Shown here: positions 1-8,814 of the stretch, in pieces
Numbering within the stretch: the stretch's first letter is position 1
Layout of the letters: every line of letters begins with the position of its first letter
Assembly: GCA_038251405.1 (NCBI GenBank)
Contig: JBBSBH010000007.1
Span: 1 to 64,000, forward strand
From: JADJLQ01 sp038251405
GTDB taxonomy: Bacteria; Bacteroidota; Bacteroidia; Chitinophagales; Saprospiraceae
Reading direction: 5' to 3'
Length of the DNA: 64,000 bases
The notes under the pieces: model-generated
Told to the model about the DNA's origin: nothing
What the model saw: the letters and a program-made list of their open reading frames with translations, nothing else
The model's database searches: none
Program-made: the position numbers and the translations under genes

Positions 1-605
1 AATAGAATCCTATTACAATCCTGAATACATGGACCGAGCCTAAGGCTCTCCCATTAACATTATTAATAACCATGGATTAAAATCCATGGTTATTATACCT
101 AAGTGTGCCTACGGCACTTTGAGCGTATAAAACAGTTCAAGAACCGTAGGTTCGATCTATATATTAACTTCGGGTTTCAACCTGAGAGTATCACTATAAT
201 ATCCATTTCTAGAATCATAGGTTCGGCTCCTATTTTTGAATATCTATTTATTAGTACGCACAAGTAGACTGTATCCTATTCTAATCCTGTAAACATGGAC
301 CGAGCCTAAGGCTCTCCGTTAACATTATTAATAACCATGGATTAAAATCCATGGTTATTATACCTAAGTGTTCTTACGGCACTTTGAGCGCAATAAAATA
401 ATTCAAGAACCGTAGGTTCGATCTATAAATTAACTTCGGGTTTCTTCCCAAGAGTATCACTATAAAATTCATTTCGAGAGCCAAAGGTTCGGCACATATT
501 TTTGAATATCTATTTATTATCAGGCGAACAAGTAGATAGTATCCTATCACAAACCTGAATGCATGGACCGAGCCTAAGGCTCTCCCGGTAACATTATTAA
601 TAACC
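1..605. repeat. Tandem array of about 267-bp units with many small hairpins
   Basis: Three copies are visible: 1-272 (probably continuing upstream of the window), 273-540 and a partial one from 541 to about 605. Aligned landmarks recur at 7, 273 and 541, so the period is 266-268 bp. Each unit contains several dyads. Five-bp stems with 3-nt loops read GAGCC-TAA-GGCTC (36-48, 302-314, 570-582), GTGCC-TAC-GGCAC (105-117, degraded in copy 2) and GAACC-GTA-GGTTC (141-153, 407-419). A perfect 13-bp stem with a TAAA loop lies at 65-94 and again at 330-359. Copy 3 stops inside this long dyad. No convincing coding frame exists in the array. A structured non-coding repeat is what is seen; its function is unknown. 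Confidence 0.9.
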
Positions 606-606
606 A

Positions 607-687
607 ATTGAAAAATTTGATTTCCAAAAGGCAGTAATGGTTGTGGATGATTTGGAATTAGACAAAGAAAATACCAGGCCTAAATAA
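607..687 (+). pseudogene. Possible 3' remnant of a protein gene
   Basis: Directly after the last hairpin-repeat copy, an open frame of 27 codons runs from 607 to a TAA at 685-687, with a second stop (TAG) right behind it. It reads as an ordinary acidic, charged protein tail (contains KAVMVVDDLELDKENTRPK) and is closed upstream by an in-frame TAA at 601-603. It ends 10 bp before the priA stop, which would make the two genes convergent. I read it as the tail of a gene whose body was displaced by the repeat array. A chance open frame of this length is possible. Confidence 0.3.
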
Positions 688-697
688 TAGTTTTTTA

Positions 698-3181
698 TCA
701 GGGATCTACATCAATAACAAATCTACTGGTAGAAAACCCTGTCATTTTTAAAACCTCCGGAATTGATTCTTTTATACTTTGCTTTACTGAATGTATTAAA
801 GAGCTGCTTTTCTCCATCTTGATGAGAATATTTCTCAAATACTTATTTCTGATTCTGGGGATTCCTGGCATTAATGGACCGGACACTCTATTACCAAATT
901 TTTCCTGGAGCAAATTGGTCAAATGCAAGCATGCCTGATCTGCGAACTCTTCTTTTTTATGTTTTACAGTGATTTCAATCAATCGGGTATACGGAGGATA
1001 CTGCGAATGAGCCCTGTCGTCCAATTCCTTTTCTGCTAAGCCCACATAGTCATATTGAATGATGTATTTAATTACTGCATGACTGAGATTATAAGCTTGT
1101 AAAAATACTCTTCCCTGGTAATTTTTCCGACCGGCCCTGCCAGCTACCTGGGTAATGAGTTGATAGGCTCTTTCATTAGATCTAAAGTCGGGGTAATAAA
1201 AAATGGAATCACCCTGCAATATGCCTACCAATGCTACATGATCAAAATCGAGTCCTTTACTGATCATCTGAGTGCCCACCAGAATATCAATTTCCCTGGC
1301 TTCGAATTTATCGAGTAATTCCTGAAAGCTTGCGACAGATCTGGCGGTATCATGGTCGAGTCGGGCTACTTTGGCTTCAGGGTATAAATTTTTTAATTCA
1401 ATTTCTATTTTTTCAGTACCAAATCCTTTCAGAGCAATTGTATTTTTTCCGCAATCAGGGCACTCCGTATATAAAGCTCTTTGATATCCACAGTAATGGC
1501 AAATCAATTTATTTACATATTTGTGATACGTAAGACTGATATCGCAGTTAGGGCATTCGGCATGCCATTTACAATTATTACAATGCTGCTGTGGAGCAAA
1601 CCCCCTGCGATTTTGAAACAGAATTACTTGTTCCTTTTGTCGAAGTGCTCTCTTAATAGCATCATTCAATGCATTACTGATAATGAAGGGCTCCACTCTT
1701 GCTTTAGATTCGGTGTATAGGTCTACTAGTTCAAACTCAGGAAGAGGAATATCACTAAATCGTTTATTTAAATGTACATAGCCGTATTTTTTTTGTTTGA
1801 CATTATACCAGGACTCAATCGATGGGGTTGCCGATCCCAGAATTACCTGAGCATGGTATTCATTTGCCAACCAAATGGCAGTATCCCGGGCTTGATATCT
1901 TGGGCTGGGATCAGATTGTTTATAGGAAGGGTCATGCTCTTCATCAACAATGATAAGTTTTAAATTTTTAAATGGAAGAAAGACGCCTGAGCGCGCTGAT
2001 ACTGTGACTGGTGCTCCTTGCATTACTGCTTTCCAGGTTTCTATGCGTTCGCGTTGATTGATCCGGGAATGATATAGATTCAGATTATTTCCCAGGTTTT
2101 TTCGCAATCTATCAATCAAATGAGTAGTCAAAGCAATTTCTGGTAAGAGGTAAAGAACCTGCCCACCCTGCTCTACCATTTCGTGTATAAATTCACTGTA
2201 GACTCTGGTCTTACCACTACCCGTAATTCCATGCAGTAAACAGACTCTTTTCCCCTCATCAAAAGTTTCCTTTATTATCTTAATACCATGCTGTTGATCT
2301 TCAGAAAGCGGAGGCAATGAAATATCCAGATGAGTTGCAATGTTTTTCTTTACAGTTCTTTTTTCAAGTCTGATAATCCCTTTTTTTTCAAGGCTTTTAA
2401 GAGCGGGTACATGGATATCGAGATGCTTTGCCAGATTTTTTCTACTTATTTCATGATTGGGCCTGGCGTATTGGATAATGGCCAATAATATCTGAGTTTG
2501 GTGCTCTGACCTGGTAACCCTGTCTAAAGCCTGTACTAAAAAATCAGGATTAGCCTGGTATGCTTTTTCCAAGACGATATATTCTTCCCTTTTGTCCTTC
2601 ATTCCAGCTTTTAATTCTTCTTCGGCTACGATCACTCCTTTTTCCACTAACTGGTCAATGATTTTCTTGATTGATTTTTTATTTAATATTTTTTGAACAT
2701 CCTTTACCGTGATGGCTTTCTTAATAGCCAATGCTTCTGCGACAAGATATTCGTCATCTGTAAGTTCTGAAAAGTCCTGATCAAAATCTTCATGCAACGT
2801 GATTTTCGATTCACTATTTAATTTGAAGCCAGCTGGTAATGCGGCAGCCATTACTTCTCCTATGGCGCAGCAATAATAATCGGCTATCCAAAACCAGGTC
2901 TTAAACTGTTGCTCTGTAACGATAGGCGATTCGTCTAATACAGATAGAATGGATTTATACCTGGCAGGAATTTCCAGCTCATGGTAAATTTCACAAACCA
3001 ATCCGGCATATATTTTACTTCTCCCAAATTGGACTTCAACCCGCATCCCTATTTGTAGCTTTTCAGTCAGATCAGATGGGATATGATAAGAATAGGGTAT
3101 TTCCAAATGGAAGGGCAATATCACCCGGGCAAAGAGATTGTGCGAAGGAAAATTCAAATCAATGTGGTCAGAAAAAGCCAT
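698..3181 (-). CDS. priA: Primosomal protein N', replication restart helicase PriA
   Basis: PriA is a DNA helicase that reloads the replisome at stalled forks. The 827-residue product has the family order: an N-terminal DNA-binding region, a helicase core with Walker A (GSGKT, about residue 320) and a DEEHD motif II (about residue 415), and the cysteine-rich zinc-binding insert (CNNC, CPNC, CHYC and CPDC pairs, about residues 533-577). The VAGRAGR motif of helicase motif VI is present. The frame extends to a TTG at 3193, but the first ATG, at 3181, gives the expected N-terminus. The gene is divergent from the protease at 3224, with only 42 bp between them. A TATTTTTG -7-like box (minus strand, 3191-3198) would place transcription very close to this ATG. 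Confidence 0.96.
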   Translation of the reverse strand: MAFSDHIDLNFPSHNLFARVILPFHLEIPYSYHIPSDLTEKLQIGMRVEVQFGRSKIYAGLVCEIYHELEIPARYKSILSVLDESPIVTEQQFKTWFWIADYYCCAIGEVMAAALPAGFKLNSESKITLHEDFDQDFSELTDDEYLVAEALAIKKAITVKDVQKILNKKSIKKIIDQLVEKGVIVAEEELKAGMKDKREEYIVLEKAYQANPDFLVQALDRVTRSEHQTQILLAIIQYARPNHEISRKNLAKHLDIHVPALKSLEKKGIIRLEKRTVKKNIATHLDISLPPLSEDQQHGIKIIKETFDEGKRVCLLHGITGSGKTRVYSEFIHEMVEQGGQVLYLLPEIALTTHLIDRLRKNLGNNLNLYHSRINQRERIETWKAVMQGAPVTVSARSGVFLPFKNLKLIIVDEEHDPSYKQSDPSPRYQARDTAIWLANEYHAQVILGSATPSIESWYNVKQKKYGYVHLNKRFSDIPLPEFELVDLYTESKARVEPFIISNALNDAIKRALRQKEQVILFQNRRGFAPQQHCNNCKWHAECPNCDISLTYHKYVNKLICHYCGYQRALYTECPDCGKNTIALKGFGTEKIEIELKNLYPEAKVARLDHDTARSVASFQELLDKFEAREIDILVGTQMISKGLDFDHVALVGILQGDSIFYYPDFRSNERAYQLITQVAGRAGRKNYQGRVFLQAYNLSHAVIKYIIQYDYVGLAEKELDDRAHSQYPPYTRLIEITVKHKKEEFADQACLHLTNLLQEKFGNRVSGPLMPGIPRIRNKYLRNILIKMEKSSSLIHSVKQSIKESIPEVLKMTGFSTSRFVIDVDP

Positions 3182-3223
3182 TAGAGCTTGCAAAAATAGG
3201 AGAATGGCTTAAATTCGCTGCAG

Positions 3224-4054
3224 ATGTATGTACACTTATTCATATTTTTGGTATATACCATAGCGCCCGTTGGAGTCATCCGGCATGGAATAGACAAGAC
3301 TAAATGCCAGGAATTAGCCTCTCAATCAACATATCTGAGCGTGGGCATGTTTACTCAGGAAAACAGAATCAAGGGAAGCTGTGTACTCCTTGGCCCCAGA
3401 ATAGCCCTTACAGCTGCCCATACTTTACTCAAAACAAATGATTCCCCCCTGGAAATAGAATTTGGTAAACAAAGGATTAAAATAGATTCATTTAAAATTC
3501 ATCCATTGTATTATTCTAATAAAGGCGCTGATATCGCCCTATTATACCTTTCTCAATCCATCGAGAATATTCCATTTCCAAGATTGAATAAATCAAAAAA
3601 AGAATTGAATCATATAGCTACATCTGTAGGCTTTGGCAATTTTAGTGTAGCCAATAACCCCCGCGATATAGTGGATGCAGGCCGATTGAAATCTGCGGGG
3701 CAAAATATATTGGATTCAATAGCCGGGACTCCCCTGGCAAATGGTTTACTGCCTTTTGTTTATGCTGATTTTGACAATCCCGATTCTGACAAAATGAATA
3801 AATCAGGAAGTTCCACGGCACTTCCTTTAGAATATGGCCTTGACGGGGGTGATAGTGGCGGAGGTATGTTTATTCGTATTAAGGGCAAGGAAATATTGGC
3901 TGGTATTAATGCCATTCAGAATAAAAACATTGCCGATATCCTTCGAACAGGCACATTTTATGGTAGCTCCAGCGAATGGGTAAGGATCTCCGTGTTTAGA
4001 AAATGGATTATCAAAGAATCGAAAAAATATAATAAAATAAATCATAAATCATAG
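3224..4054 (+). CDS. Secreted trypsin-like serine protease (S1 family)
   Basis: A 276-residue chymotrypsin-fold protease. The catalytic triad is readable: His66 in TAAHT, Asp103 in ADIALLYL and Ser211 in GDSGGG. The N-terminus (MYVHLFIFLVYTIAPVG) is hydrophobic and acts as a short signal or anchor, so export is likely. The segment after it (IRHGIDKTKC) resembles the start of the mature domain in other bacterial trypsin-like proteins. The activation region is not of classical zymogen type and only one cysteine lies in each half of the domain. The gene stands alone, divergent from priA. Substrate is unknown. Confidence 0.88.
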   Translation: MYVHLFIFLVYTIAPVGVIRHGIDKTKCQELASQSTYLSVGMFTQENRIKGSCVLLGPRIALTAAHTLLKTNDSPLEIEFGKQRIKIDSFKIHPLYYSNKGADIALLYLSQSIENIPFPRLNKSKKELNHIATSVGFGNFSVANNPRDIVDAGRLKSAGQNILDSIAGTPLANGLLPFVYADFDNPDSDKMNKSGSSTALPLEYGLDGGDSGGGMFIRIKGKEILAGINAIQNKNIADILRTGTFYGSSSEWVRISVFRKWIIKESKKYNKINHKS

Positions 4055-4087
4055 ACTTTATTATCTTATTGTTACGCTTTATAATAA

Positions 4088-4119
4088 CTTGACAAAGCAG
4101 GAATATTAATATATTTTTG
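4088..4119 (+). promoter_or_regulatory. Bacteroidota-type promoter upstream of the bestrophin-like gene
   Basis: CTTG at 4088-4091 (3 of 4 to the -33 TTTG) is separated by exactly 20 nt from TATTTTTG at 4112-4119, a full match to the TAnnTTTG -7 consensus. Predicted transcription start is near 4126, giving a leader of about 39 nt to the ATG at 4165. Confidence 0.5.
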
Positions 4120-4164
4120 AGCGCTATGTAGTCCATAGAGCCCAATAAAAATCAGATAAAAACT

Positions 4165-4959
4165 ATGCCTCAGAATATAATTGCAATTCCATCACTTAAA
4201 AGAATTCTCCAAAAATGGTCCATAGCCTTTAAAGTTGTGCCTACGGTAATTCTAATCGTTGGATTAAAATTTTTGACTCACTATACCGGAATGGAAGTAA
4301 TGGAACTAAATGCTTTATTTACCAGCTTGGTTGCCGGGACAATATTTCTATTAGGTTTCTTAATTTCAGGGGTTCTATCGGATTACAAAGAAAGCGAGAA
4401 ACTTCCCAATGAAATATCAATTTCTTTGAAAACACTTTATGATGACACGTATACGCTTTCGAAAATAAAAAATTCCCTTGCAGCCAATGAATTTCTGGAC
4501 GCTCAAAAAGTACTAGGCTCTATTATTTTGGACTGGTTCTATAAAAAAGTAAGAACCAGAACTTTACTGGAAGAGTTTAGTAAGATGAATAAATATGTGA
4601 TCGATTTAGATAAAGAAGGGGTACAGGTAAATTACATTATAAAACTAAAAAACGAGCAAGCTAATTTGAGAAAGTTCATACTGAGAATAGACACCATCAG
4701 AGATACCGAATTTGTGAGTTCAGCTTATGCTATAGTAGAAGCCATGGGATTAGTAATTGCTGCAGGTCTGATCATCATTCATATTGAGCCCTTTTCAGCC
4801 TCCTTGTTTTTCACCATTTTGGTTACTTTTTTGATTCTCTATATGATTTTTCTAATTAAAGATTTGGACAACCCATTCGACTATTCGCTTAAAGGAGAGA
4901 AAGGCACAGAGATTTCTTTAAAGCCCATTCGGGATCACATTGCTACCTTAGCGGACTGA
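4165..4959 (+). CDS. Membrane protein, bestrophin-like/DUF4239 type
   Basis: A 264-residue protein with four hydrophobic segments in two pairs (about residues 23-42 and 50-70, then about 190-210 and 214-234). A soluble, charged middle part lies between the pairs. The second helix runs into GFLISGVLSDYKESEKLP, and the C-terminus has LDNPFDYS...G followed by SLKPI. Both segments resemble the bestrophin-like DUF4239 family of predicted channel-related proteins. The match is from memory of family motifs, so the name is tentative; an integral inner-membrane protein is certain. It is followed 30 bp later by the glycosyltransferase, so they may be co-transcribed. Confidence 0.6.
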   Translation: MPQNIIAIPSLKRILQKWSIAFKVVPTVILIVGLKFLTHYTGMEVMELNALFTSLVAGTIFLLGFLISGVLSDYKESEKLPNEISISLKTLYDDTYTLSKIKNSLAANEFLDAQKVLGSIILDWFYKKVRTRTLLEEFSKMNKYVIDLDKEGVQVNYIIKLKNEQANLRKFILRIDTIRDTEFVSSAYAIVEAMGLVIAAGLIIIHIEPFSASLFFTILVTFLILYMIFLIKDLDNPFDYSLKGEKGTEISLKPIRDHIATLAD

Positions 4960-4989
4960 TGGTAACGTTTCCCTTTTAAAGATCTTGTG

Positions 4990-5703
4990 ATGTCCCTGCT
5001 TTCAATAATTATCCCAGTTTATAATGAAGAAAAAACTATTATCAACCTATTAGAGAAAATAGATGCGATAAAATTATTGGACAATACCAAAATTGAAATA
5101 GTCATTATAGACGATTGCTCTACGGATCAGTCTCCAAAATTGATTTCAAATTTCATAGCTATTCATCCGGAAATAAAAATTGTAGTTAATACTTTTCCAA
5201 TCAACAAAGGGAAAGGAGCTGCCATTCGCACCGGGATAGATGCATCCAGTGGGGAGTATATCATCATCCAGGACGCAGATCTGGAATATGACCCCAATGA
5301 GTATAATCTATTGCTTAAACCGATATTAGATGGCAAAGCTGATGTAGTATATGGCTCGCGCTTTATGGGCGGCAACCCTCACCGGATATTGTTTTACTGG
5401 CATTCGATAGGAAACAAATTTTTGACCAGTATCTCTAATATGTTTACCAATCTAAACCTTACCGATATGGAAACTGGTTACAAAATGTTTAGATCAGAGA
5501 TCATTAAAAAGATAAAATTGAGAGAAAATAGATTTGGCTTTGAACCCGAGGTAACCGCTAAAATTTCTAAAATTCCTCATATAAGAATCTACGAAGTAGG
5601 GATATCGTATTACGGGCGCACCTATGCTGATGGGAAAAAAATTGGTTGGCTAGATGGCGTGCGGGCACTTTATTGCATATTGAAATACAACGTTTTAAGT
5701 TAA
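4990..5703 (+). CDS. Family 2 glycosyltransferase, dolichyl-phosphate-mannose synthase-like
   Basis: A 237-residue GT-A fold glycosyltransferase. The motifs are in order: IIPVYNEEKT at the N-terminus, IIDDCSTD, the metal-binding QDADLEYDP (DxD-type), YGSRF, and a METGYKMF segment typical of DPM1/YkcC-like enzymes. There is no C-terminal membrane domain, so it is probably a peripheral enzyme using nucleotide sugar and a lipid phosphate acceptor. The frame can be read from a GTG at 4987, but the ATG at 4990 is the natural start. The next gene begins 20 bp after the stop, which suggests an operon. Confidence 0.92.
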   Translation: MSLLSIIIPVYNEEKTIINLLEKIDAIKLLDNTKIEIVIIDDCSTDQSPKLISNFIAIHPEIKIVVNTFPINKGKGAAIRTGIDASSGEYIIIQDADLEYDPNEYNLLLKPILDGKADVVYGSRFMGGNPHRILFYWHSIGNKFLTSISNMFTNLNLTDMETGYKMFRSEIIKKIKLRENRFGFEPEVTAKISKIPHIRIYEVGISYYGRTYADGKKIGWLDGVRALYCILKYNVLS

Positions 5704-5723
5704 TTTTATTTTCACCATTTTCT

Positions 5724-7367
5724 ATGTTTAGAATTACTTTATTACTCCTTTTTCTTGTTGAAATTTCCTGCCAGGAATCACAGCACAGAGCTCCTGATCT
5801 CATCATCACGGCTGCACATATCTGGTCAGATGGTATGATATTGCAAGCTGATGCCATTTCGATTACTAATGCTCATATTGATTCTTTAGGATACTCAGGT
5901 GATATTTTAAAAATGAAAGATGATCATACTCAGGTAATCGATGTACACGGAAAATTTCTTTATCCGGGTTTTATAGATTCACACGTGCATTTTATGGATG
6001 GCGGTTATAATATCAGCTCGGTCCAATTGCGGGATGCAAATACAAAAGCTGAATTTATAAATAGAATAAAAGCTTTTGCATTAACCATTCCCAAAGGCCA
6101 ATGGATAATGGGAGGTGACTGGAATCATGAACTCTGGGGTGGAACATTACCTGAGAGAAATTGGATTGATTCCGTGACACCCGATCACCCTGTTTCTATC
6201 AATCGATTAGATGGGCATATGATCTTGGCTAATTCACTCGCCATGAAATTGGCTGGAATAAACGACCAGGTAAAAAATATTCCCGGTGGTGAAATTCCAC
6301 GCGATAAAAAAAATCAATTGATCGGTATTTTTAAAGACAATGCCGTGCCCTTAATCAACAAAGCAATCCCTCCCTTTAACATACAAAAGGAAGATCAATC
6401 ATTGGAAGCTGCTATGCTTTATGCCGCATCACATGGTGTAACCTCGGTGGTCAATATGGGCACTTTTAGAGATCTGGAGATATTTAAAAGGAATAAGGAA
6501 AAATTGATCACCCGAATTTATACGGCAACACCTCTTGCTGAATGGAAAGCATTAGAAGCTTATGTGAATGAAAATGGTAAGGGAGATGATACCTTACATT
6601 GGGGACTTTTGAAGGGATTTATGGATGGTTCCCTCGGGTCTCATACGGCGGCTATGTTTGAAGATTTTACTGATAAACCAGGAGATAAGGGATTATTATT
6701 AAATCCTCCTGACTCTATGAAAATGTGGATTATTGGTGGTCACCACGCTAATTTGCAAATAGCTGTTCATGCCATCGGTGACAGAGCTATTTCGGAGTAT
6801 ATAGACATCGTGGAACAAAACTTTTCAGCAAAGGATATTGAATCTTCACGGTTTAGAATTGAGCATTTTCAGCACCCTGATAGTAAAGATATTCATCGAA
6901 TAGCCAGGCTAAGAATGATTCCTTCTATGCAGCCATACCATGCTATTGATGATGGTTGCTGGGCTGAAAAAGTAATTGGGCCTGAAAGAATTAAGAGCAC
7001 GTATGCATTCCATTCCATATTAAAAAGTAGAAGCTACCTGGCATTTGGAAGTGATTGGCCAGTAGCTCCCGCAGATCCCATTCTGGGAATAGATGCCGCA
7101 GTTAATCGTCAAACGTTGGATGGAAAAAATCCTATTGGCTGGATTTCCGAAGAAAAAATAAGTGCAAATGATGCTTTATTAGCTTATACCCATGGTAGCG
7201 CTTATGCCAGTTTTAGTGAAAAGAAAATTGGTAGCATCAGACCTGGCTATCTAGCTGATTTAGTATTACTGGATAGTGATCTTATCACCATTCCTGCAGA
7301 TAGTATTAAATTTTCAAAAGTTATATGGACCATGATAGGTGGGCAAAAAGTGTATGCTCTCCGGTAA
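5724..7367 (+). CDS. YtcJ-like amidohydrolase, predicted lipoprotein
   Basis: A 547-residue metal-dependent hydrolase of the Amidohydro_3/YtcJ type. Visible motifs are PGFIDSHVHF (first metal-binding His pair), MDGSLGSHTA, HAIGDRAI, RIEHFQ and FGSDWPVAP, spread along a TIM-barrel-length chain. The longest frame begins at 5646 inside the upstream glycosyltransferase gene. The ATG at 5724 gives a signal peptide ending in a lipobox (LVEISC, Cys about residue 16), so this start is preferred and a membrane-anchored periplasmic enzyme is predicted. The substrate of YtcJ-like enzymes is generally not known; N-acyl or cyclic amide hydrolysis is likely. Confidence 0.9.
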   Translation: MFRITLLLLFLVEISCQESQHRAPDLIITAAHIWSDGMILQADAISITNAHIDSLGYSGDILKMKDDHTQVIDVHGKFLYPGFIDSHVHFMDGGYNISSVQLRDANTKAEFINRIKAFALTIPKGQWIMGGDWNHELWGGTLPERNWIDSVTPDHPVSINRLDGHMILANSLAMKLAGINDQVKNIPGGEIPRDKKNQLIGIFKDNAVPLINKAIPPFNIQKEDQSLEAAMLYAASHGVTSVVNMGTFRDLEIFKRNKEKLITRIYTATPLAEWKALEAYVNENGKGDDTLHWGLLKGFMDGSLGSHTAAMFEDFTDKPGDKGLLLNPPDSMKMWIIGGHHANLQIAVHAIGDRAISEYIDIVEQNFSAKDIESSRFRIEHFQHPDSKDIHRIARLRMIPSMQPYHAIDDGCWAEKVIGPERIKSTYAFHSILKSRSYLAFGSDWPVAPADPILGIDAAVNRQTLDGKNPIGWISEEKISANDALLAYTHGSAYASFSEKKIGSIRPGYLADLVLLDSDLITIPADSIKFSKVIWTMIGGQKVYALR

Positions 7368-7731
7368 ATCATCTTCACCACTTTAACCAAAATTTTGCAT
7401 TAGAATTTCTATGCAAAATCTGAGGTGTTGAAAATGAATTATTTATATTGATTTAAAAGGGTAAGAAATAATTACATTTTCAAAACTCAGGTCTGATGAC
7501 TCCAATAGTCGTATCAGATCCATACGATAAATGTAGGGATGCCGATATTCATCATCCGCACTCATAGGAGGTTAACCTCGATAAATAGTTGGTTTTCAAT
7601 TCAACTATTTCATCGACCGTTGGCAATTTTTGCTTCTACTGCAAAAATTGGGTTTAACCAAAACGTTATACAAATATTAACCAGGTCGCATAACATTTCA
7701 TATTAAATTAAGGTTAAATTTGCCGCCCGAT
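7368..7731. repeat. Gene-free gap with paired inverted repeats; possible MITE-like element
   Basis: Three hairpins lie in this gap: 7392-7400/7411-7419, 7583-7591/7602-7610 and 7624-7633/7641-7650. The left hairpin with its flank (about 7383-7419) and the right hairpin with its flank (about 7624-7667) resemble each other in inverted orientation. Read inward, each gives TTTAACC, an AT-rich stretch, TTTTGCA, TAGAA and then a GCAAAA arm, about 80 percent alike. This is the pattern of a small non-autonomous element with terminal inverted repeats. Between them lies a 39-bp block that recurs at 22749-22786, inside a 40-codon minus-strand frame (7443-7565). No target-site duplication was identified. 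Confidence 0.45.
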
Positions 7732-8805
7732 ATGAAATCATGGCTTCCCGTTTTTATTCTTTTTTCATTTTTCCAAAACGTAAGTTCCAGGCCGATCAAT
7801 ATTGCTGATAAACGATTAGTGACTCCTCCACCAAGAATTATCCGCACCTGTTGTTCATTTGGTGTAGATGTAAAAGTAGCCGTAGTTCCATTTTTAAGGT
7901 ATAATGATATTACCGGACCTGAATATATTGGACCCCATACTTTTTTAGGAAGTAAGCAAGAAGGCAATGGAATTGTTTACACCCAAAAAGGAGGCTTTGT
8001 AGATATAGGGCATTTAAGGGATCAGGCAGATTGGACTGCTTTTCTTTACAATATGATTCGAAAAAATCAGGAAGATCAAAAAAACCTTTTTCAAATAAAA
8101 CTTGGCTATGAAGGTGGTCCTAAAGTTTTAAAATTAGCTATTACCCCGTTGATGTCGTCAGAAGATATCATGATTATAGCGGGACGCATAGCTTATGACT
8201 TGTCTGTTTGGCATGAGATAGGCACCTGGAATGGCACCTCATTGATACCCTTATTGCCAGAGCGGTATTCGGCTTTTTCCATTGAAGATGGCTACTCTAA
8301 TCTTCTGGGTATTCGATTGGGAATAGAAGCTCTGAAGAGTAAATCTTCCTTTGAAGATGCGATGACGAGGGAGATCAATGATTTATTGGCGAATCTGGAA
8401 GTGTTACCCACCAAAGAAGATACCTATAACGCCATGATGCAAGTGGAAGGAGATTGGTGGTCACGCAGGGCAAAATTGCCTAGTATGAAAGTAATGAAGA
8501 AAAGAGATTTTAATGTGTATCCATGCATTTCACCCACCCTATTGGATGGATCGGAAAATGCTGAGACTAATCTTTGCCTGCCTGAATTACCTACCCTAGG
8601 TGATCCCAATAAATTTTATCGAATTCAAATAGAGCTGAATAATAAATTCCCTAAGAAAGAAATTTTTGGTGATGAAAACATAAAATATATTACCCAGAAG
8701 GACTTTCCTACGCTGATACATTATGCCGCAGAACAATCAAAAAAATTCTATGATCCGTTGGTTTATCGGCCAGATCCTGCAAAGCATCACCGTAAGCAGT
8801 TCTGA
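7732..8805 (+). CDS. Exported DUF4056-type protein
   Basis: A 357-residue protein with a signal peptide (MKSWLPVFILFSFFQNVSS). The core shows the features I associate with the DUF4056 family: PPRIIRTCC near the start of the mature protein, a GIVYTQKGGFVDIGHLRD segment with conserved His and Asp, and an ADWTA continuation. This family is thought of as periplasmic or outer-membrane-associated and has no established function. A TTG at 7720 extends the frame by four codons; the ATG at 7732 fits the signal peptide better. The next small gene follows after 9 bp, so the two are probably co-transcribed. Confidence 0.75.
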   Translation: MKSWLPVFILFSFFQNVSSRPINIADKRLVTPPPRIIRTCCSFGVDVKVAVVPFLRYNDITGPEYIGPHTFLGSKQEGNGIVYTQKGGFVDIGHLRDQADWTAFLYNMIRKNQEDQKNLFQIKLGYEGGPKVLKLAITPLMSSEDIMIIAGRIAYDLSVWHEIGTWNGTSLIPLLPERYSAFSIEDGYSNLLGIRLGIEALKSKSSFEDAMTREINDLLANLEVLPTKEDTYNAMMQVEGDWWSRRAKLPSMKVMKKRDFNVYPCISPTLLDGSENAETNLCLPELPTLGDPNKFYRIQIELNNKFPKKEIFGDENIKYITQKDFPTLIHYAAEQSKKFYDPLVYRPDPAKHHRKQF

Positions 8806-8814
8806 CTTTAATCT

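Noticed and set aside
141..160. GGTTCGATC segment in the hairpin repeat, resembling a tRNA T-arm
   Set aside because: No acceptor or anticodon arm can be assembled around it and it repeats every 267 bp as part of the array.
374..607. 77-codon minus-strand open frame in the repeat array
   Set aside because: It runs across the tandem units and hairpins, has no homologous look, and its reading is not kept between copies.
698..3193. Longer priA reading from TTG at 3193
   Set aside because: It adds four residues with no family support; the ATG at 3181 is normal.
7715..7722. TAAATTTG as a -7 box for the DUF4056 gene
   Set aside because: It would start transcription only about 3 nt before the ATG and has no -33 element at the right spacing.
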